Shown piece by piece: positions 1 to 9,781 of a DNA stretch of 64,000 bases. Numbering within the stretch: position 1 is the first letter of the stretch; each line of letters opens with the position of its first letter. This DNA comes from Neobacillus niacini (lineage in GTDB: Bacteria; Bacillota; Bacilli; Bacillales; Cytobacillaceae), in contig NZ_JAMBOB010000009.1 of the NCBI RefSeq assembly GCF_023715415.1, positions 124,001-188,000 of the forward strand, written 5' to 3'. The notes below the pieces were generated by a model. That model had not been told where the DNA came from and did no database searches. It saw only the letters and a program-made list of their open reading frames with translations. Made by a program: the position numbers and the translations under genes.

Positions 1-393
<393 letters not shown>

Positions 394-499
394 TTATTGT
401 ACCCGTAAAAGCTTGTCAATAGTATAAAAAATAAGATGGTGAATCACTCGAGTATATTAGGATTGAGAAATTTTATGAACAAGTTTATTAAAAAAGTTG

Positions 500-527
500 T
501 TGTAAAATAAAAAAATGGGCTTATAAT
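500..527 (+). promoter_or_regulatory. Sigma-A type promoter of the maltodextrin operon
   Basis: TTGTAA (500-505) and a perfect TATAAT (522-527) are separated by 16 bp, about 95 bp upstream of the mdxE start. The operator and cre directly follow the -10 box, as expected for a repressed and catabolite-controlled promoter. Start site not verified. Confidence 0.6.
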
Positions 528-536
528 GAAAATATG

Positions 537-556
537 TTGCGCAAACGTTTTCGCAA
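537..556. promoter_or_regulatory. MalR-like LacI-family operator
   Basis: TTGCGCAAACGTTTTCGCAA is a palindromic sequence built on the half-site TTGCG and the central AACGTT typical of LacI/GalR operators. It sits 10 bp downstream of the -10 box. The LacI-type regulator encoded in the same operon (4244-5296) is the obvious candidate to bind it. Binding is inferred, not shown. Confidence 0.65.
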
Positions 557-557
557 A

Positions 558-571
558 TGAAAGCGCTGACT
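558..571 (+). promoter_or_regulatory. cre-like CcpA site
   Basis: TGAAAGCGCTGACT matches the cre consensus TGWAAGCGNTWNCA at 12 of 14 positions, placed just downstream of the promoter and adjacent to the operator. This suggests repression by CcpA when glucose is present, as is usual for maltodextrin operons. Confidence 0.55.
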
Positions 572-622
572 ACTATTTGTGCAATGTGAATAATTCCTAT
601 TCAAAATACAGGAGGAGAAGAA

Positions 623-1888
623 ATGAAAAAAGCACTTTCGATTTTCATGATGGTTGTTTTAGTGTTAGGCGTTCTTGCGGCTTGTGGACCAAAAAGAGAA
701 ACAGCAGGCACGAATGACACTGGGAAAAAAGAAGAAACAGCAAAACCAGAAAAGTTAGTAGTTTGGGAAGATAAAGATAAATCTGGCTGGCTTGAAAAGG
801 TAGCAGCTGATTTTGAAAAAGAATATGGAATTAAAATTGAGTATAAAGAAGTTGAAATGGCAACAAAAATGCGCGATCAGCTTCGTCTTGACGGCCCAGC
901 AGGGACTGGCCCAGATGTCGTAACATTACCTCACGATCAAATTGGTCAAGTCGTAACAGAAGGGCTTCTTGCTGAACTTAAATTAGATAAAGAAGTTACG
1001 GATAAATTCTCTCAATCATCTATTGATGCCGAGACGTATGATGGTAAAGTTTACGGACTTCCAAAGTCCTCTGAAACACCAGTATTTGTTTACAATAAAG
1101 ATTTAATGGCAGAAGCTCCAAAGACAATGGACGAGCTTTACACTTTCTCTAAAGATTTCACGAAAGATGGAAAGTTCGGTTTCTTAGCGCTTTGGGATAA
1201 TTTCTATTTCGCTTACGGTATCATCGGCGGTATGGGAGGATATGTTTTCAATAATAACAATGGAACCCTTGATCCTGAAGACATTGGCTTAAATAGCAAA
1301 GGTGCTGTTGATGGTACTGCATACATCCAAAAATGGTACTCAGAAGGATTATTCCCTAATGGTATTATTGGTGAAAATGGCGGATCAGCAATGGATGGTC
1401 TTTTCACAGAGGGTAAAGTTGCTGCAGTAATGAACGGACCATGGTCATTCCAGCCTTATAAAGATGCGGGTATTAATATCGGAGTTTCTGCTCTTCCAAC
1501 TCTTCCAAATGGTGACCATGTTAAAACATTCATGGGTGTTAAAGGATGGCATGTATCTGCTTACTCTAAAAACCAAGAATGGGCAGCTAAATTCTTAGAG
1601 TTTATTACGAATGATGAAAACGCGAAATACCGTTTTGAACAAACTGCTGAAGTTCCAACAAATACAGCATTAGTTGATGATCCTGCAATCAAGGAAAATG
1701 AAGGTGCAAAGGCTGTTGCTGAGCAATCCCAATATGCGCTTCCAATGCCAAACATTCCAGAAATGGGTCAGGTTTGGGATCCTATGGCTAAATCACTTCA
1801 AACAGTTGTAACTGGTAAAACAGAACCAAAAGCAGCTCTTGATTCTTCAGTTGAACAAATTAAAGCAAATATTGCTTCTACAAAGTAA
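623..1888 (+). CDS. mdxE: Maltodextrin ABC transporter, substrate-binding lipoprotein
   Basis: This 421-residue protein captures maltodextrins outside the membrane and delivers them to the MdxFG permease. The first 20 residues are a hydrophobic signal ending in the lipobox LAAC, with Cys21 as the lipidation site. The rest reads as a family 1 extracellular solute-binding protein (VVWEDKDKSGWLEK start, GPDVVTLPHDQIGQ, GLPKSSETPVFVYNKD, FMGVKGWHVSAYSKN). A GGAGGAG ribosome binding site precedes the ATG. It is followed by a stem-loop and then the two permease genes. No ATPase gene is nearby, so a shared MsmX-type ATPase encoded elsewhere probably energises the transporter. Assignment to maltodextrin rests on family resemblance and on the neighbouring alpha-glucosidases. 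Confidence 0.9.
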   Translation: MKKALSIFMMVVLVLGVLAACGPKRETAGTNDTGKKEETAKPEKLVVWEDKDKSGWLEKVAADFEKEYGIKIEYKEVEMATKMRDQLRLDGPAGTGPDVVTLPHDQIGQVVTEGLLAELKLDKEVTDKFSQSSIDAETYDGKVYGLPKSSETPVFVYNKDLMAEAPKTMDELYTFSKDFTKDGKFGFLALWDNFYFAYGIIGGMGGYVFNNNNGTLDPEDIGLNSKGAVDGTAYIQKWYSEGLFPNGIIGENGGSAMDGLFTEGKVAAVMNGPWSFQPYKDAGINIGVSALPTLPNGDHVKTFMGVKGWHVSAYSKNQEWAAKFLEFITNDENAKYRFEQTAEVPTNTALVDDPAIKENEGAKAVAEQSQYALPMPNIPEMGQVWDPMAKSLQTVVTGKTEPKAALDSSVEQIKANIASTK

Positions 1889-1913
1889 TAGTTTAATAGG
1901 TAAATAGTTTAAT

Positions 1914-1945
1914 CGGCAGTATCTCTTAAGATTGGGGTACTGCCG
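1914..1945 (+). other. Intercistronic stem-loop between mdxE and mdxF
   Basis: CGGCAGTA (1914-1921) pairs with TACTGCCG (1938-1945) around a 16-nt loop. There is no T-run after it, so it is more likely an mRNA-stabilising or processing hairpin that raises binding-protein expression over the permeases than a full terminator. A comparable hairpin follows the binding-protein gene of the sialic-acid operon. Confidence 0.55.
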
Positions 1946-2045
1946 ACCAATTATGATTGTTTTGCTGCTTTATGAAGGAAAAACAAATCTTTTCCTTGAT
2001 CAAGCATTGAAGCTTATAAAATGACATTAGAAAGGGGAGTTTAGG

Positions 2046-3332
2046 ATGTCTAAAGATTTATCCTATGCAACCAGTCACCGTAAGAAAGCGTTGATTCTTT
2101 CCATTATTCCTGGGTTAGGTCAGCTATATAACAAACAATTTTTAAAGGGAGCCTCCTTTCTCATTATGAGTGCAGCTTTTTTCTATGTTTTTTATGATTT
2201 ATTAAACATAGGATTATGGGGATTAGTTACATTAGGAGAAATACCATTTACAGACCATTCTATTTTCTTATTAGTCTACGGAATTCTAGCCCTTATTGTT
2301 TTAGTCTTTGGAATTGGGTTTTATTTGTTTAACCTACGCGACGCTTATAAGGTAGGGTTATCTCGCGATAATCATGAACCTATTAGTACTGTAAAAGAAC
2401 AATATAGAAATCTAATTGATAATGGTTTTCCTTATTTAATCATGTCTCCTGGATTTTTATTGCTTGTTTTCGTCGTTGTTTTTCCAATTCTATTCGTATT
2501 GTTACTGGCATTCACAAATTACGACCTTTATCATTCTCCGCCTGCTAAGCTTGTGGACTGGGTATTATTTAAAAACTTTGTTGATATCTTTAAGGTTGAT
2601 ATGTGGCGTCAAACCTTCTTCTCCGTTTTATCTTGGACCTTGGTTTGGACCTTTGTGGCAACAACCTTCCAAGTCGCATTGGGAATTTTCCTAGCGATTA
2701 TTGTTAACCAAAAGGAAATTAAAGGAAAGGCAATCATCCGAACTGTTTTTATTCTTCCGTGGGCGGTACCAGCATTTGTATCTATTCTGGTATTCGCAGG
2801 TATGTTTAATGAATCCTTTGGTGCGATAAACAGAGACATTCTGGGATTCCTCGGTATAGAAGGACTTCCATGGATGACAGAGCCGATATTCACAAGAATA
2901 GCACTGATATTTATGCAAACATGGCTTGGTTTCCCATTCATTTTTGCGATGACAACAGGTGTCCTGCAGTCTATTTCACAGGACCTTTATGAAGCCGCTA
3001 CTGTTGACGGTGCATCCAATTTCCAAAAGTTTAAAAACATCACGTTGCCGCTTGTTTTATACGCAATTGCACCAGTTTTAATTACACAATATACGTTTAA
3101 TTTTAACAATTTTAATATCATTTATTTATTTAATGGCGGAGGACCAGCGATAACTGGCCAAAACGCCGGCGGAACAGATATCATAATTTCTTGGATTTAC
3201 CGCCTGACAATGACTTCGGCACAATACTCGAAGGCAGCGACGCTAACCATGCTGTTATCAATTATTGTTATAACAGTTGCCATCTGGCAGTTTAGACGAA
3301 CAAAATCATTCCAAGAAGAGGATATGATGTAA
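2046..3332 (+). CDS. mdxF: Maltodextrin ABC transporter permease (MalF-type)
   Basis: This 428-residue integral membrane protein is one of two permease subunits for maltodextrin import. It carries the N-terminal extension seen in Bacillus MdxF: a basic start, then a PGLGQLYNKQFLKG segment and two or three membrane spans (about residues 15-110), before the MetI-like permease core (about 130-425). The ABC-docking loop EAATVDGASNFQKFKNITLP is clear at about residues 315-335. The start is supported by AAAGGGGAG upstream of the ATG. The next permease gene begins 1 nt after the stop, indicating translational coupling. Confidence 0.9.
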   Translation: MSKDLSYATSHRKKALILSIIPGLGQLYNKQFLKGASFLIMSAAFFYVFYDLLNIGLWGLVTLGEIPFTDHSIFLLVYGILALIVLVFGIGFYLFNLRDAYKVGLSRDNHEPISTVKEQYRNLIDNGFPYLIMSPGFLLLVFVVVFPILFVLLLAFTNYDLYHSPPAKLVDWVLFKNFVDIFKVDMWRQTFFSVLSWTLVWTFVATTFQVALGIFLAIIVNQKEIKGKAIIRTVFILPWAVPAFVSILVFAGMFNESFGAINRDILGFLGIEGLPWMTEPIFTRIALIFMQTWLGFPFIFAMTTGVLQSISQDLYEAATVDGASNFQKFKNITLPLVLYAIAPVLITQYTFNFNNFNIIYLFNGGGPAITGQNAGGTDIIISWIYRLTMTSAQYSKAATLTMLLSIIVITVAIWQFRRTKSFQEEDMM

Positions 3333-3333
3333 T

Positions 3334-4170
3334 ATGAAAAAACAAAATTTTGTTAGACTCACCCTTACGTATCTCGTTGTCCTAATCATGTTTGTTATTA
3401 TCCTATATCCACTCGCATGGATCATTGGTTCATCTTTTAACCCGGGTCAAAGTTTATCAGGATCAAGTATCATTCCTGAGAATGCGACATTAGCCCACTA
3501 TAAAGAGTTATTTGATACAAGTAAAAGTAATTATGTATATTGGTATATTAATTCTTTAAAAGTTAGTATCTTAACCATGCTATTTACTGTTATCTTAGTA
3601 AGCTTTACAGCATACTCATTCTCACGGTATCGATTTGTTGGACGTAAAAATGGCTTGATGACATTTTTGATTTTACAAATGATTCCAAACTTTGCTGCGC
3701 TCATTGCCATTTACATTTTAGCTATGTTGACTCATTTAATCGATACTCATTTAGGTCTAATCCTTGTATATGTCGGAGGACAAATACCGATGAATACCTG
3801 GTTAATGAAAGGGTACTTAGATACGATTCCAAAGGAACTCGATGAATCAGCAAAAATTGACGGAGCAGGACATTTACGAATCTTCTTTCAAATTGTCATG
3901 CCGCTTGCAACACCTATTATTGCGGTAGTAGCACTTTTCTCCTTCATTGCACCTTTTGCGGATTTCATTGTCGCAAGTATTTTACTGAGGACAGAAAAAA
4001 ATTATACACTTGCTGTTGGACTTTACGAGTTAGTAGCAAAACAATTTGGGGCTGAATTTACTACTTTTGCAGCGGGTGCTGTATTGATTGCTGTTCCAAT
4101 AGCGATACTATTCTTATCTTTCCAACGTTTCTTCGTGTCAGGATTAACAGCAGGAGGAACAAAAGGTTAA
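3334..4170 (+). CDS. mdxG: Maltodextrin ABC transporter permease (MalG-type)
   Basis: This 278-residue second permease subunit has about six hydrophobic segments and the docking loop ESAKIDGAGHLRIFFQIVMP. The C-terminal FQRFFVSGLTAGGTKG tail is characteristic of MalG/MdxG proteins. It follows mdxF after a single nucleotide and lies upstream of the regulator gene. Together with mdxE and mdxF it forms a CUT1-type importer whose ATPase subunit is not encoded in the window. Confidence 0.9.
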   Translation: MKKQNFVRLTLTYLVVLIMFVIILYPLAWIIGSSFNPGQSLSGSSIIPENATLAHYKELFDTSKSNYVYWYINSLKVSILTMLFTVILVSFTAYSFSRYRFVGRKNGLMTFLILQMIPNFAALIAIYILAMLTHLIDTHLGLILVYVGGQIPMNTWLMKGYLDTIPKELDESAKIDGAGHLRIFFQIVMPLATPIIAVVALFSFIAPFADFIVASILLRTEKNYTLAVGLYELVAKQFGAEFTTFAAGAVLIAVPIAILFLSFQRFFVSGLTAGGTKG

Positions 4171-4243
4171 AGTACTGAGGTAGAAAATAGTAATCCTCGC
4201 CTTTATAATTAATTTAAAACACCCTTTGAGAGGGGCGCAGGAA

Positions 4244-5296
4244 ATGGCAGTTACGATTAAGGAAGTTGCAGCACTCGCTAACGTTGCTCCATCAACGGTT
4301 TCAAGAGTGATAGCTGACAGTCCAAGAATTAGTGATGAAACAAAGCAAAGAGTAAAAAAGGCAATGGAGCAGCTTGGGTACCATCCCAATTTAAATGCGA
4401 GAAATCTAGCAAGCCAATCCACTCAGGTGTTAGGTCTTGTCATGCCGAGTTCGAAGGATGTTGGATTTCAAAATCCCTTTTTCCCTACAGTATTGCAGGG
4501 AATTAGCGAAGGGGCACAGGAGAAAAATTATGCCTTGCAAATGTCAACAGGTAAATCAGAGCAGGAAGTTCTTGATGCTGTGATTCAAATGGTGCAAGGA
4601 AAAAGAGTAGATGGAGTGATACTTCTTTATTCTAATGTTGATGATCGAGTTATATCTTATCTAAAAGAGCAGAGGTTTCCTTTTGTTTTAATCGGAAAGC
4701 CTTATCTGGATATGGAAGAAATAACTCATGTTGATAATGATAATGTCCGTGCAGCGAAAGAAGCGACGGAATATTTAATAAGCTTTGGACATGAGAAAAT
4801 TGGTTTTATCGGCGGAAGTAAAGAGCTTATGGTAACGGTCGATCGTATTGCGGGATATCAACAAGCTTTGAAAAATGCCGGTCTTACCATTAGCAACGAA
4901 TATATGATCCATGAAGAGTTTCTAAGAGAAGGTGGTCAAGGGGCTGTTCGTGAATTAATGGCCCTTCGGCAACCGCCAACAGCCTTAGTGGTAGCAGATG
5001 ATTTTATGGCATTAGGTGTTCTCAATAAATTGGATGAACTCGGAATTAATGTACCAGATGATTTATCTATCGTAAGCTTTAATAATGTGCTGCTTGCAGA
5101 ATTGGCAAGGCCGCCATTAACTTCAGTGGATATCAATATATTTGAGCTTGGCTATCAGGCATCGAAAAACTTAATTGTTATGGTGGAAAATAGCAATGAA
5201 CCTACTAAACGCTTGATCATTTCTCATCGAATAATTGAACGTTCATCGTGCACAAAGCCAAATCCGGGAAAGAGGATTGGAAAGGAATTAACATGA
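4244..5296 (+). CDS. malR: LacI-family transcriptional regulator of the maltodextrin operon
   Basis: This 350-residue LacI/GalR regulator has an N-terminal helix-turn-helix (TIKEVAALANVAPSTVSRV) and hinge (YHPNLNARNLAS), then a periplasmic-binding-like sensor domain. The ATG at 4244 is preferred over the upstream in-frame TTG at 4226 because GAGAGGGG lies 8 nt before it. The stop overlaps the alpha-glucosidase start in an ATGA arrangement. It probably represses the operon through the palindrome at 537-556 and is released by maltose or maltodextrin. The symbol is given by context: the protein is of MalR type, but its effector is not visible from sequence. Confidence 0.85.
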   Translation: MAVTIKEVAALANVAPSTVSRVIADSPRISDETKQRVKKAMEQLGYHPNLNARNLASQSTQVLGLVMPSSKDVGFQNPFFPTVLQGISEGAQEKNYALQMSTGKSEQEVLDAVIQMVQGKRVDGVILLYSNVDDRVISYLKEQRFPFVLIGKPYLDMEEITHVDNDNVRAAKEATEYLISFGHEKIGFIGGSKELMVTVDRIAGYQQALKNAGLTISNEYMIHEEFLREGGQGAVRELMALRQPPTALVVADDFMALGVLNKLDELGINVPDDLSIVSFNNVLLAELARPPLTSVDINIFELGYQASKNLIVMVENSNEPTKRLIISHRIIERSSCTKPNPGKRIGKELT

Positions 5297-6951
5297 AAAA
5301 AATATGGTGGAAAGAAGCGATTGCCTATCAAGTGTATCCTCGCAGCTTTATGGATTCTAACGGGGATGGAATAGGTGATATTCAAGGAATTATTTCTAAG
5401 TTAGATTATCTACAAGAACTAGGAATTGATGTGATTTGGATTTGTCCAATGTATCAATCACCAAATGACGATAATGGGTATGACATTAGTGATTATCAAG
5501 AAGTAATGAAGGAATTCGGAAAGATGGCTGATTTTGACCAGCTATTACATGAAACGCACCAACGCGGCATGAAGCTGATTTTAGATTTAGTGATCAATCA
5601 TACAAGTGATGAGCACCAATGGTTTATAGAATCTCGCTCTAGAAAAGAAAGCCCAAAGCGGGACTGGTATATTTGGAAAGATGGTAAAGACGGGAAAGAG
5701 CCGAATAATTGGGAGAGTATTTTTGGCGGTTCTGCTTGGGAGTATGATCAAGAAACCGACCAATACTTTTTGCATCTTTTTTCGAAAAAGCAGCCTGACC
5801 TTAATTGGGAAAATAAAGAGGTTAGACAATCGCTCTATGACATGGTTAATTGGTGGCTCGATAAAGGAATTGACGGTTTCCGTGTCGATGCTATCAGCCA
5901 TATCAAAAAAGAAGCTGGACTAGAGGATATGCCAAATCCTAAAGGATTAAAATATGTTTCCTGCTTTGACAAAATGATGAATGTTGATGGTATTCATACG
6001 TTTTTAGAAGAGCTAAAGGAAGAGACTTTTTCTAAGTATGACATCATGACTGTAGGCGAAGCGAATGGAGTAACAGTTGACGATGCAGCGGATGTTGATC
6101 AGTGGGTTGGCGAAAGGCACGGAAAGTTCAATATGGTTTTTCAATTTGAGCATCTGAATCTTTGGGATGCAGAAGTGAAAAAGGAACTTAATATTATTGA
6201 GCTGAAGGATGTTTTATCCCGATGGCAGAAGGGGCTTGAAGGTAAAGGATGGAATGCCCTGTTCATTGAGAATCATGATAAAGCTCGTGTGGTTTCCACT
6301 TGGGGAAATGACCAAGAGTTTTGGCGTGAAAGTGCAACAGCCTTTGCTGCTATGTATTTCTTGATGCAAGGTACACCGTTCATTTACCAAGGACAAGAAA
6401 TTGGTATGACAAATGTTCAATTTGATTCCATTGATGACTATAATGACGTATCGGCAAAAAATATGTACACGTTGAAAAAAGCAGAAGGCGCATCTCATGA
6501 AGAGATTATGGAAGTGATTTGGGCTTCTGGTCGTGATAATTCTCGGACTCCAATGCAGTGGTCAGATGAACGAAATGCCGGGTTCTCTACAGGCAGTCCA
6601 TGGATGAAAGTTAACCCAAATTATAAAGCTATTAATGTGGAATCTCAGAAAAAAGACGAGACATCGATATTGAACTTTTACAAAGCGATGATTCAGTTAA
6701 AAAAGAATAACGAAGTGTTTACGTATGGCACCTATGATTTACTATTGGCAGAAGATCCACAGGTTTATGCTTACACAAGAACATTAAACCAAGATAAGGT
6801 ATTGGTTATAGTAAACCTTTCTGTAAAACCTGCTAAAGTTGAAGAGATAAACGTAGATATTCACAATCTAATTTTGAGTAATTATGATGTCAAAGACCAA
6901 GGTACGACTTTAAGCTTACAGCCATACGAGGCGAGAGTATATCGGATGTAA
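5293..6951 (+). CDS. malL: GH13 alpha-glucosidase / oligo-1,6-glucosidase
   Basis: This 552-residue cytoplasmic glycoside hydrolase starts MKKIWWKEAIAYQVYPRSF, typical of the GH13 oligo-1,6-glucosidase/MalL group. The catalytic triad is visible: Asp199 in GFRVDAISH, Glu256 in TVGEANG and Asp329 in IENHDKARV. Its length matches the family (about 550-565). It releases glucose from imported maltose, isomaltose and short dextrins. The start at 5293 overlaps the regulator stop by 4 nt and follows AAAGGA, so it is the last gene of the mdx operon; a terminator hairpin follows. Linkage preference (alpha-1,4 versus alpha-1,6) cannot be settled here. Confidence 0.9.
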   Translation: MKKIWWKEAIAYQVYPRSFMDSNGDGIGDIQGIISKLDYLQELGIDVIWICPMYQSPNDDNGYDISDYQEVMKEFGKMADFDQLLHETHQRGMKLILDLVINHTSDEHQWFIESRSRKESPKRDWYIWKDGKDGKEPNNWESIFGGSAWEYDQETDQYFLHLFSKKQPDLNWENKEVRQSLYDMVNWWLDKGIDGFRVDAISHIKKEAGLEDMPNPKGLKYVSCFDKMMNVDGIHTFLEELKEETFSKYDIMTVGEANGVTVDDAADVDQWVGERHGKFNMVFQFEHLNLWDAEVKKELNIIELKDVLSRWQKGLEGKGWNALFIENHDKARVVSTWGNDQEFWRESATAFAAMYFLMQGTPFIYQGQEIGMTNVQFDSIDDYNDVSAKNMYTLKKAEGASHEEIMEVIWASGRDNSRTPMQWSDERNAGFSTGSPWMKVNPNYKAINVESQKKDETSILNFYKAMIQLKKNNEVFTYGTYDLLLAEDPQVYAYTRTLNQDKVLVIVNLSVKPAKVEEINVDIHNLILSNYDVKDQGTTLSLQPYEARVYRM

Positions 6952-6967
6952 TAGCACAAATAAACCT

Positions 6968-6999
6968 AGGACGATTTCAAATTTTGAAATCGTCCTTTT
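6968..6999 (+). terminator. Rho-independent terminator of the maltodextrin operon
   Basis: AGGACGATTTCAA pairs with TTGAAATCGTCCT around a very short loop and is followed by TTTTGGGTTT. It lies 16 bp after the malL stop. Confidence 0.85.
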
Positions 7000-7076
7000 G
7001 GGTTTCAGTCCTATAGTAGAGATTAATATAGGCTGAGAGCCCGTACTGTACTTATTGGAATAAAAATTATATAACT

Positions 7077-7853
7077 CTATGCCAATTCGATGCGTCTATA
7101 TACGCCCGGTGCAACACCGTACTTTTTATGAAATACCCTATGAAAATAAGGATAGCTGCCAAAGCCGCAGTCCTCGGCAATTTGTTCTAGCGTCAAGGCG
7201 GTATATTTCATTTGCTCAACAGCCGCGGCTAACCGAATTTCGAGAGCATATTCGATAATCGTTTTCCCGACGGCACTTTTGAAAAGATGAACGGTACGGG
7301 AAATGCTTAGGCCAGCATGCTGTGCAACATCCTCTAACTTAAATGGCTGGGTAGCGTGTTCCTCAATGTAGCGCATCATTCGTGTTACCGAGTAGGGCCG
7401 GTTGAATGAGGGGGCTGTCTCGTGAACTGCCCGTTCTAAAAATAAACAGAGCGCCCTAAGCAAATAGGTGGTAAGTTCTTCGTCCTGATTAGAAGCAGGA
7501 CGGCGTTTCTCCATCATAATTTGACGCCATAGAGATAGCATTTTTTCATCGATATGGATCCGGGAAACATTTTGTTTTTTATTTCGTCCCCACCATTCAT
7601 TTACCCAATTACCTTCACATACTAGGTGATAATCCCCGCTGATCTGGCCATCTTTGACGAGTAGCTCATAGTGATCTCCCGGTTGAATTAAAAGGAGATC
7701 CCCTTTTTCAAGCTTCATTTTCTGTCCCTTTACCACAACTTCACAGAGACCTTCTGTCTGCAGGCGTAACAAATAAGAGGGGTATCCAGATTTATGCTGC
7801 GAGTGATACCCATTTGTATGATAAGAATAGCCGCAAAATAATATGTTTGTCAT
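7077..7853 (-). CDS. AraC-family transcriptional regulator with cupin-type sensor
   Basis: The protein has 258 residues. The N-terminal half (about 1-140) resembles an AraC cupin sensor domain (EGLCEVVVKGQKMKLEKGDLL, IQPGDHYEL). The C-terminal 100 residues hold two helix-turn-helix motifs (FKLEDVAQHAGLSISRTVHLFK and EQIAEDCGFGSYPYFHRVFHKKYG), the classical AraC/XylS signature. It is transcribed away from the four-gene sugar oxidoreductase cluster that starts 134 bp further on, so it is the likely activator of that cluster, responding to a sugar or glycoside. The ligand is unknown. The ATG is supported by an upstream GGGGG stretch. Confidence 0.85.
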   Translation of the reverse strand: MTNILFCGYSYHTNGYHSQHKSGYPSYLLRLQTEGLCEVVVKGQKMKLEKGDLLLIQPGDHYELLVKDGQISGDYHLVCEGNWVNEWWGRNKKQNVSRIHIDEKMLSLWRQIMMEKRRPASNQDEELTTYLLRALCLFLERAVHETAPSFNRPYSVTRMMRYIEEHATQPFKLEDVAQHAGLSISRTVHLFKSAVGKTIIEYALEIRLAAAVEQMKYTALTLEQIAEDCGFGSYPYFHRVFHKKYGVAPGVYRRIELA

Positions 7854-7987
7854 CCTAAACCCCCAATAAAAAAAGAGAAAAATAGCAAAATAGTAGATGT
7901 TTCAATTATATCATCTATGTTTATTTATGGAGAAAGGAATTATTATGGTATCAAATTAGTAAGGTTAATGGAAAGGAAGGTGTAAAG

Positions 7988-8746
7988 GTGACAAACATTC
8001 CAATTGCAGTACAGATGTATACGTTGCGAGCAGAAAGTGAACAAGATTTTGCTGGAACATTAAAGAAAGTGGCTGAACTTGGCTTTGACGGTGTTGAATT
8101 TGCAGGTTATGGAGGATTACCTGTTCAAGAGGTCAAGGCTTTGATTGATGAACTTGGTTTACAAGCTGTAGCATGTCATATCCCGCTACAAGAATTAGAG
8201 AATAATTTGTATCAGGTTATTGAGGATTTAAAAACTTTAAGCTGTCATTATGTCGTCTGTCCCTATTTAATGCCTGATTCTAGAAGTGAGGCAGATTATA
8301 TAGCCCTAATTCAATTTTTAGACCATGCAGGTGAGATTTGTTCGAATGAAGGGATAACGCTCTGCTATCATAATCATGATTTTGAATTGAATAAGTTATC
8401 AGACGGGAGAATGGCACTTGAAGCCATTTATGACAATACAAGTTCTAACTTTTTAAAGGCTGAATTGGACGTTTATTGGCTGACAAAAGCAGGGGAAAAC
8501 CCAGTTAATTGGATGGAACGATATCAAAATCGAATTCCGCTTATCCATTTAAAAGACATGACCATGGATGAGGAAGGTTTTTTTGCGGAGCTTGGAACAG
8601 GCGGGGTGGATCTTGAATCAATCCTACTTAACGGTGAAAAAGCGGGTGTACAGTGGTGGATTATTGAGCAGGATGTAAGTCGCCTAACACCATTTGACAG
8701 TATTGAAATTAGTATCAACTATTTAAAACAAAAATTGGAGGGATAA
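7988..8746 (+). CDS. Sugar phosphate isomerase/epimerase-like TIM-barrel protein (IolE/IolI type)
   Basis: This 252-residue AP-endonuclease-2/xylose-isomerase-like TIM barrel has candidate divalent-metal ligands in the usual order: CYHNHDFEL (about 125), AELDVYWL (about 160), PLIHLKDM (about 185) and IIEQD (about 225). Relatives act on inosose, keto-sugars or related intermediates as isomerases, epimerases or dehydratases. The GTG start at 7988 follows GGAAGG. It is the first of four closely packed genes, and the next begins 2 nt after its stop. The substrate is not known; the neighbouring dehydrogenases suggest a keto-sugar. Confidence 0.8.
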   Translation: MTNIPIAVQMYTLRAESEQDFAGTLKKVAELGFDGVEFAGYGGLPVQEVKALIDELGLQAVACHIPLQELENNLYQVIEDLKTLSCHYVVCPYLMPDSRSEADYIALIQFLDHAGEICSNEGITLCYHNHDFELNKLSDGRMALEAIYDNTSSNFLKAELDVYWLTKAGENPVNWMERYQNRIPLIHLKDMTMDEEGFFAELGTGGVDLESILLNGEKAGVQWWIIEQDVSRLTPFDSIEISINYLKQKLEG

Positions 8747-8748
8747 TA

Positions 8749-9780
8749 ATGAAAAAATTAAGAGTTGGTGTAATTGGCTGCGGCAGTATTGCCATCCATC
8801 GTCATTTGCCTGAATATAGTTCGAATAAAAATGTTGAACTGATAGCTGTTTGTGATATCAATGAGGAACGTGCACAAGCAACTGCTGAAAAATATGGGGC
8901 AAAGGCTTATAGTAGCTATGAAGAATTAATAAGCAGCGGTTTGGTAGAGGCAGTAAGTGTCTGTACACCAAATTATCTCCATGCTCCCATTACGATTGCT
9001 GCCTTAAACGCTGGTCTTCATGTTCTCTGTGAAAAGCCAATGGCCACCTCCAGGGAAGAAGCAAAAGAGATGATTGCGGCAGCAAATGCCAATGGCAAAA
9101 AGCTAATGATTGCTCATAATCAGCGATTTGTACCTTCACATCAAAGAGCTCGTCAGTTAATCCAAAACGGAGAAGTGGGTAAGATTTACAGCTTCCGTAC
9201 AGCATTCGGACATGGAGGACCAGAAGGCTGGAGTATTGATGGGAAGGAAAGTTGGTTCTTTGAAAAAGAAAAGGCATTTGTTGGAGCGATGGGTGATTTG
9301 GGTGTACACAAGACCGATTTACTTCGCTATGTGCTGGGTGAAGAAATTACAGAGGTAGGTTCTTTTGTTGAAACCAATGCAAAGGATTTTGCAAGTGTTG
9401 ATGATAATGCGGTATGTGTATTAAAAACCGAGAGTGGAATCATCGGAACTCTTGCTGCTAGCTGGGCTTACACAAGCAAAGAAGATAACTCAACCATTAT
9501 ATATGGAGAAAAAGCGATACTTCGTTTAGAGGATGATCCTGTAAATTCCCTTGTCGTTCAATATGCGAACGGAGAATTAGTAAATTATCAGCTTGGTAAA
9601 ATCCAATCCAATGCAGCTGGGGGGCAAAATAATTCTCGTGTCATTGATCAATTTGTTGCTGCTGTGATACAGGATTGTGAGGTGCCTGTCACCGGGGAAG
9701 AAGGTATGAAATCATTGGAGGTTATTTTGGCAGCATTAGAGTCCAATGAAACAAAGCGAATTGTAAGAGTGCGTGAGTAA
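8749..9780 (+). CDS. Gfo/Idh/MocA-family oxidoreductase (first copy)
   Basis: This 343-residue NAD(P)-dependent oxidoreductase has an N-terminal Rossmann fold (GVIGCGSIAIHRHLPEY) and the conserved CEKPMA loop at about residue 95. Its C-terminal catalytic domain contains GDLGVHKTDLLRYVLG, with the His expected near the active site. Family members oxidise or reduce sugar hydroxyls, often at C3 of glucose-like rings, or inositols. It sits between a TIM-barrel isomerase-like gene and a second Gfo/Idh gene. Substrate and direction are unknown. Confidence 0.85.
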   Translation: MKKLRVGVIGCGSIAIHRHLPEYSSNKNVELIAVCDINEERAQATAEKYGAKAYSSYEELISSGLVEAVSVCTPNYLHAPITIAALNAGLHVLCEKPMATSREEAKEMIAAANANGKKLMIAHNQRFVPSHQRARQLIQNGEVGKIYSFRTAFGHGGPEGWSIDGKESWFFEKEKAFVGAMGDLGVHKTDLLRYVLGEEITEVGSFVETNAKDFASVDDNAVCVLKTESGIIGTLAASWAYTSKEDNSTIIYGEKAILRLEDDPVNSLVVQYANGELVNYQLGKIQSNAAGGQNNSRVIDQFVAAVIQDCEVPVTGEEGMKSLEVILAALESNETKRIVRVRE

Positions 9781-9781
9781 G

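Noticed and set aside
526..717. 63-residue frame upstream of and overlapping mdxE
   Set aside because: It starts inside the operator region without a ribosome binding site and overlaps a well-supported gene in another frame.
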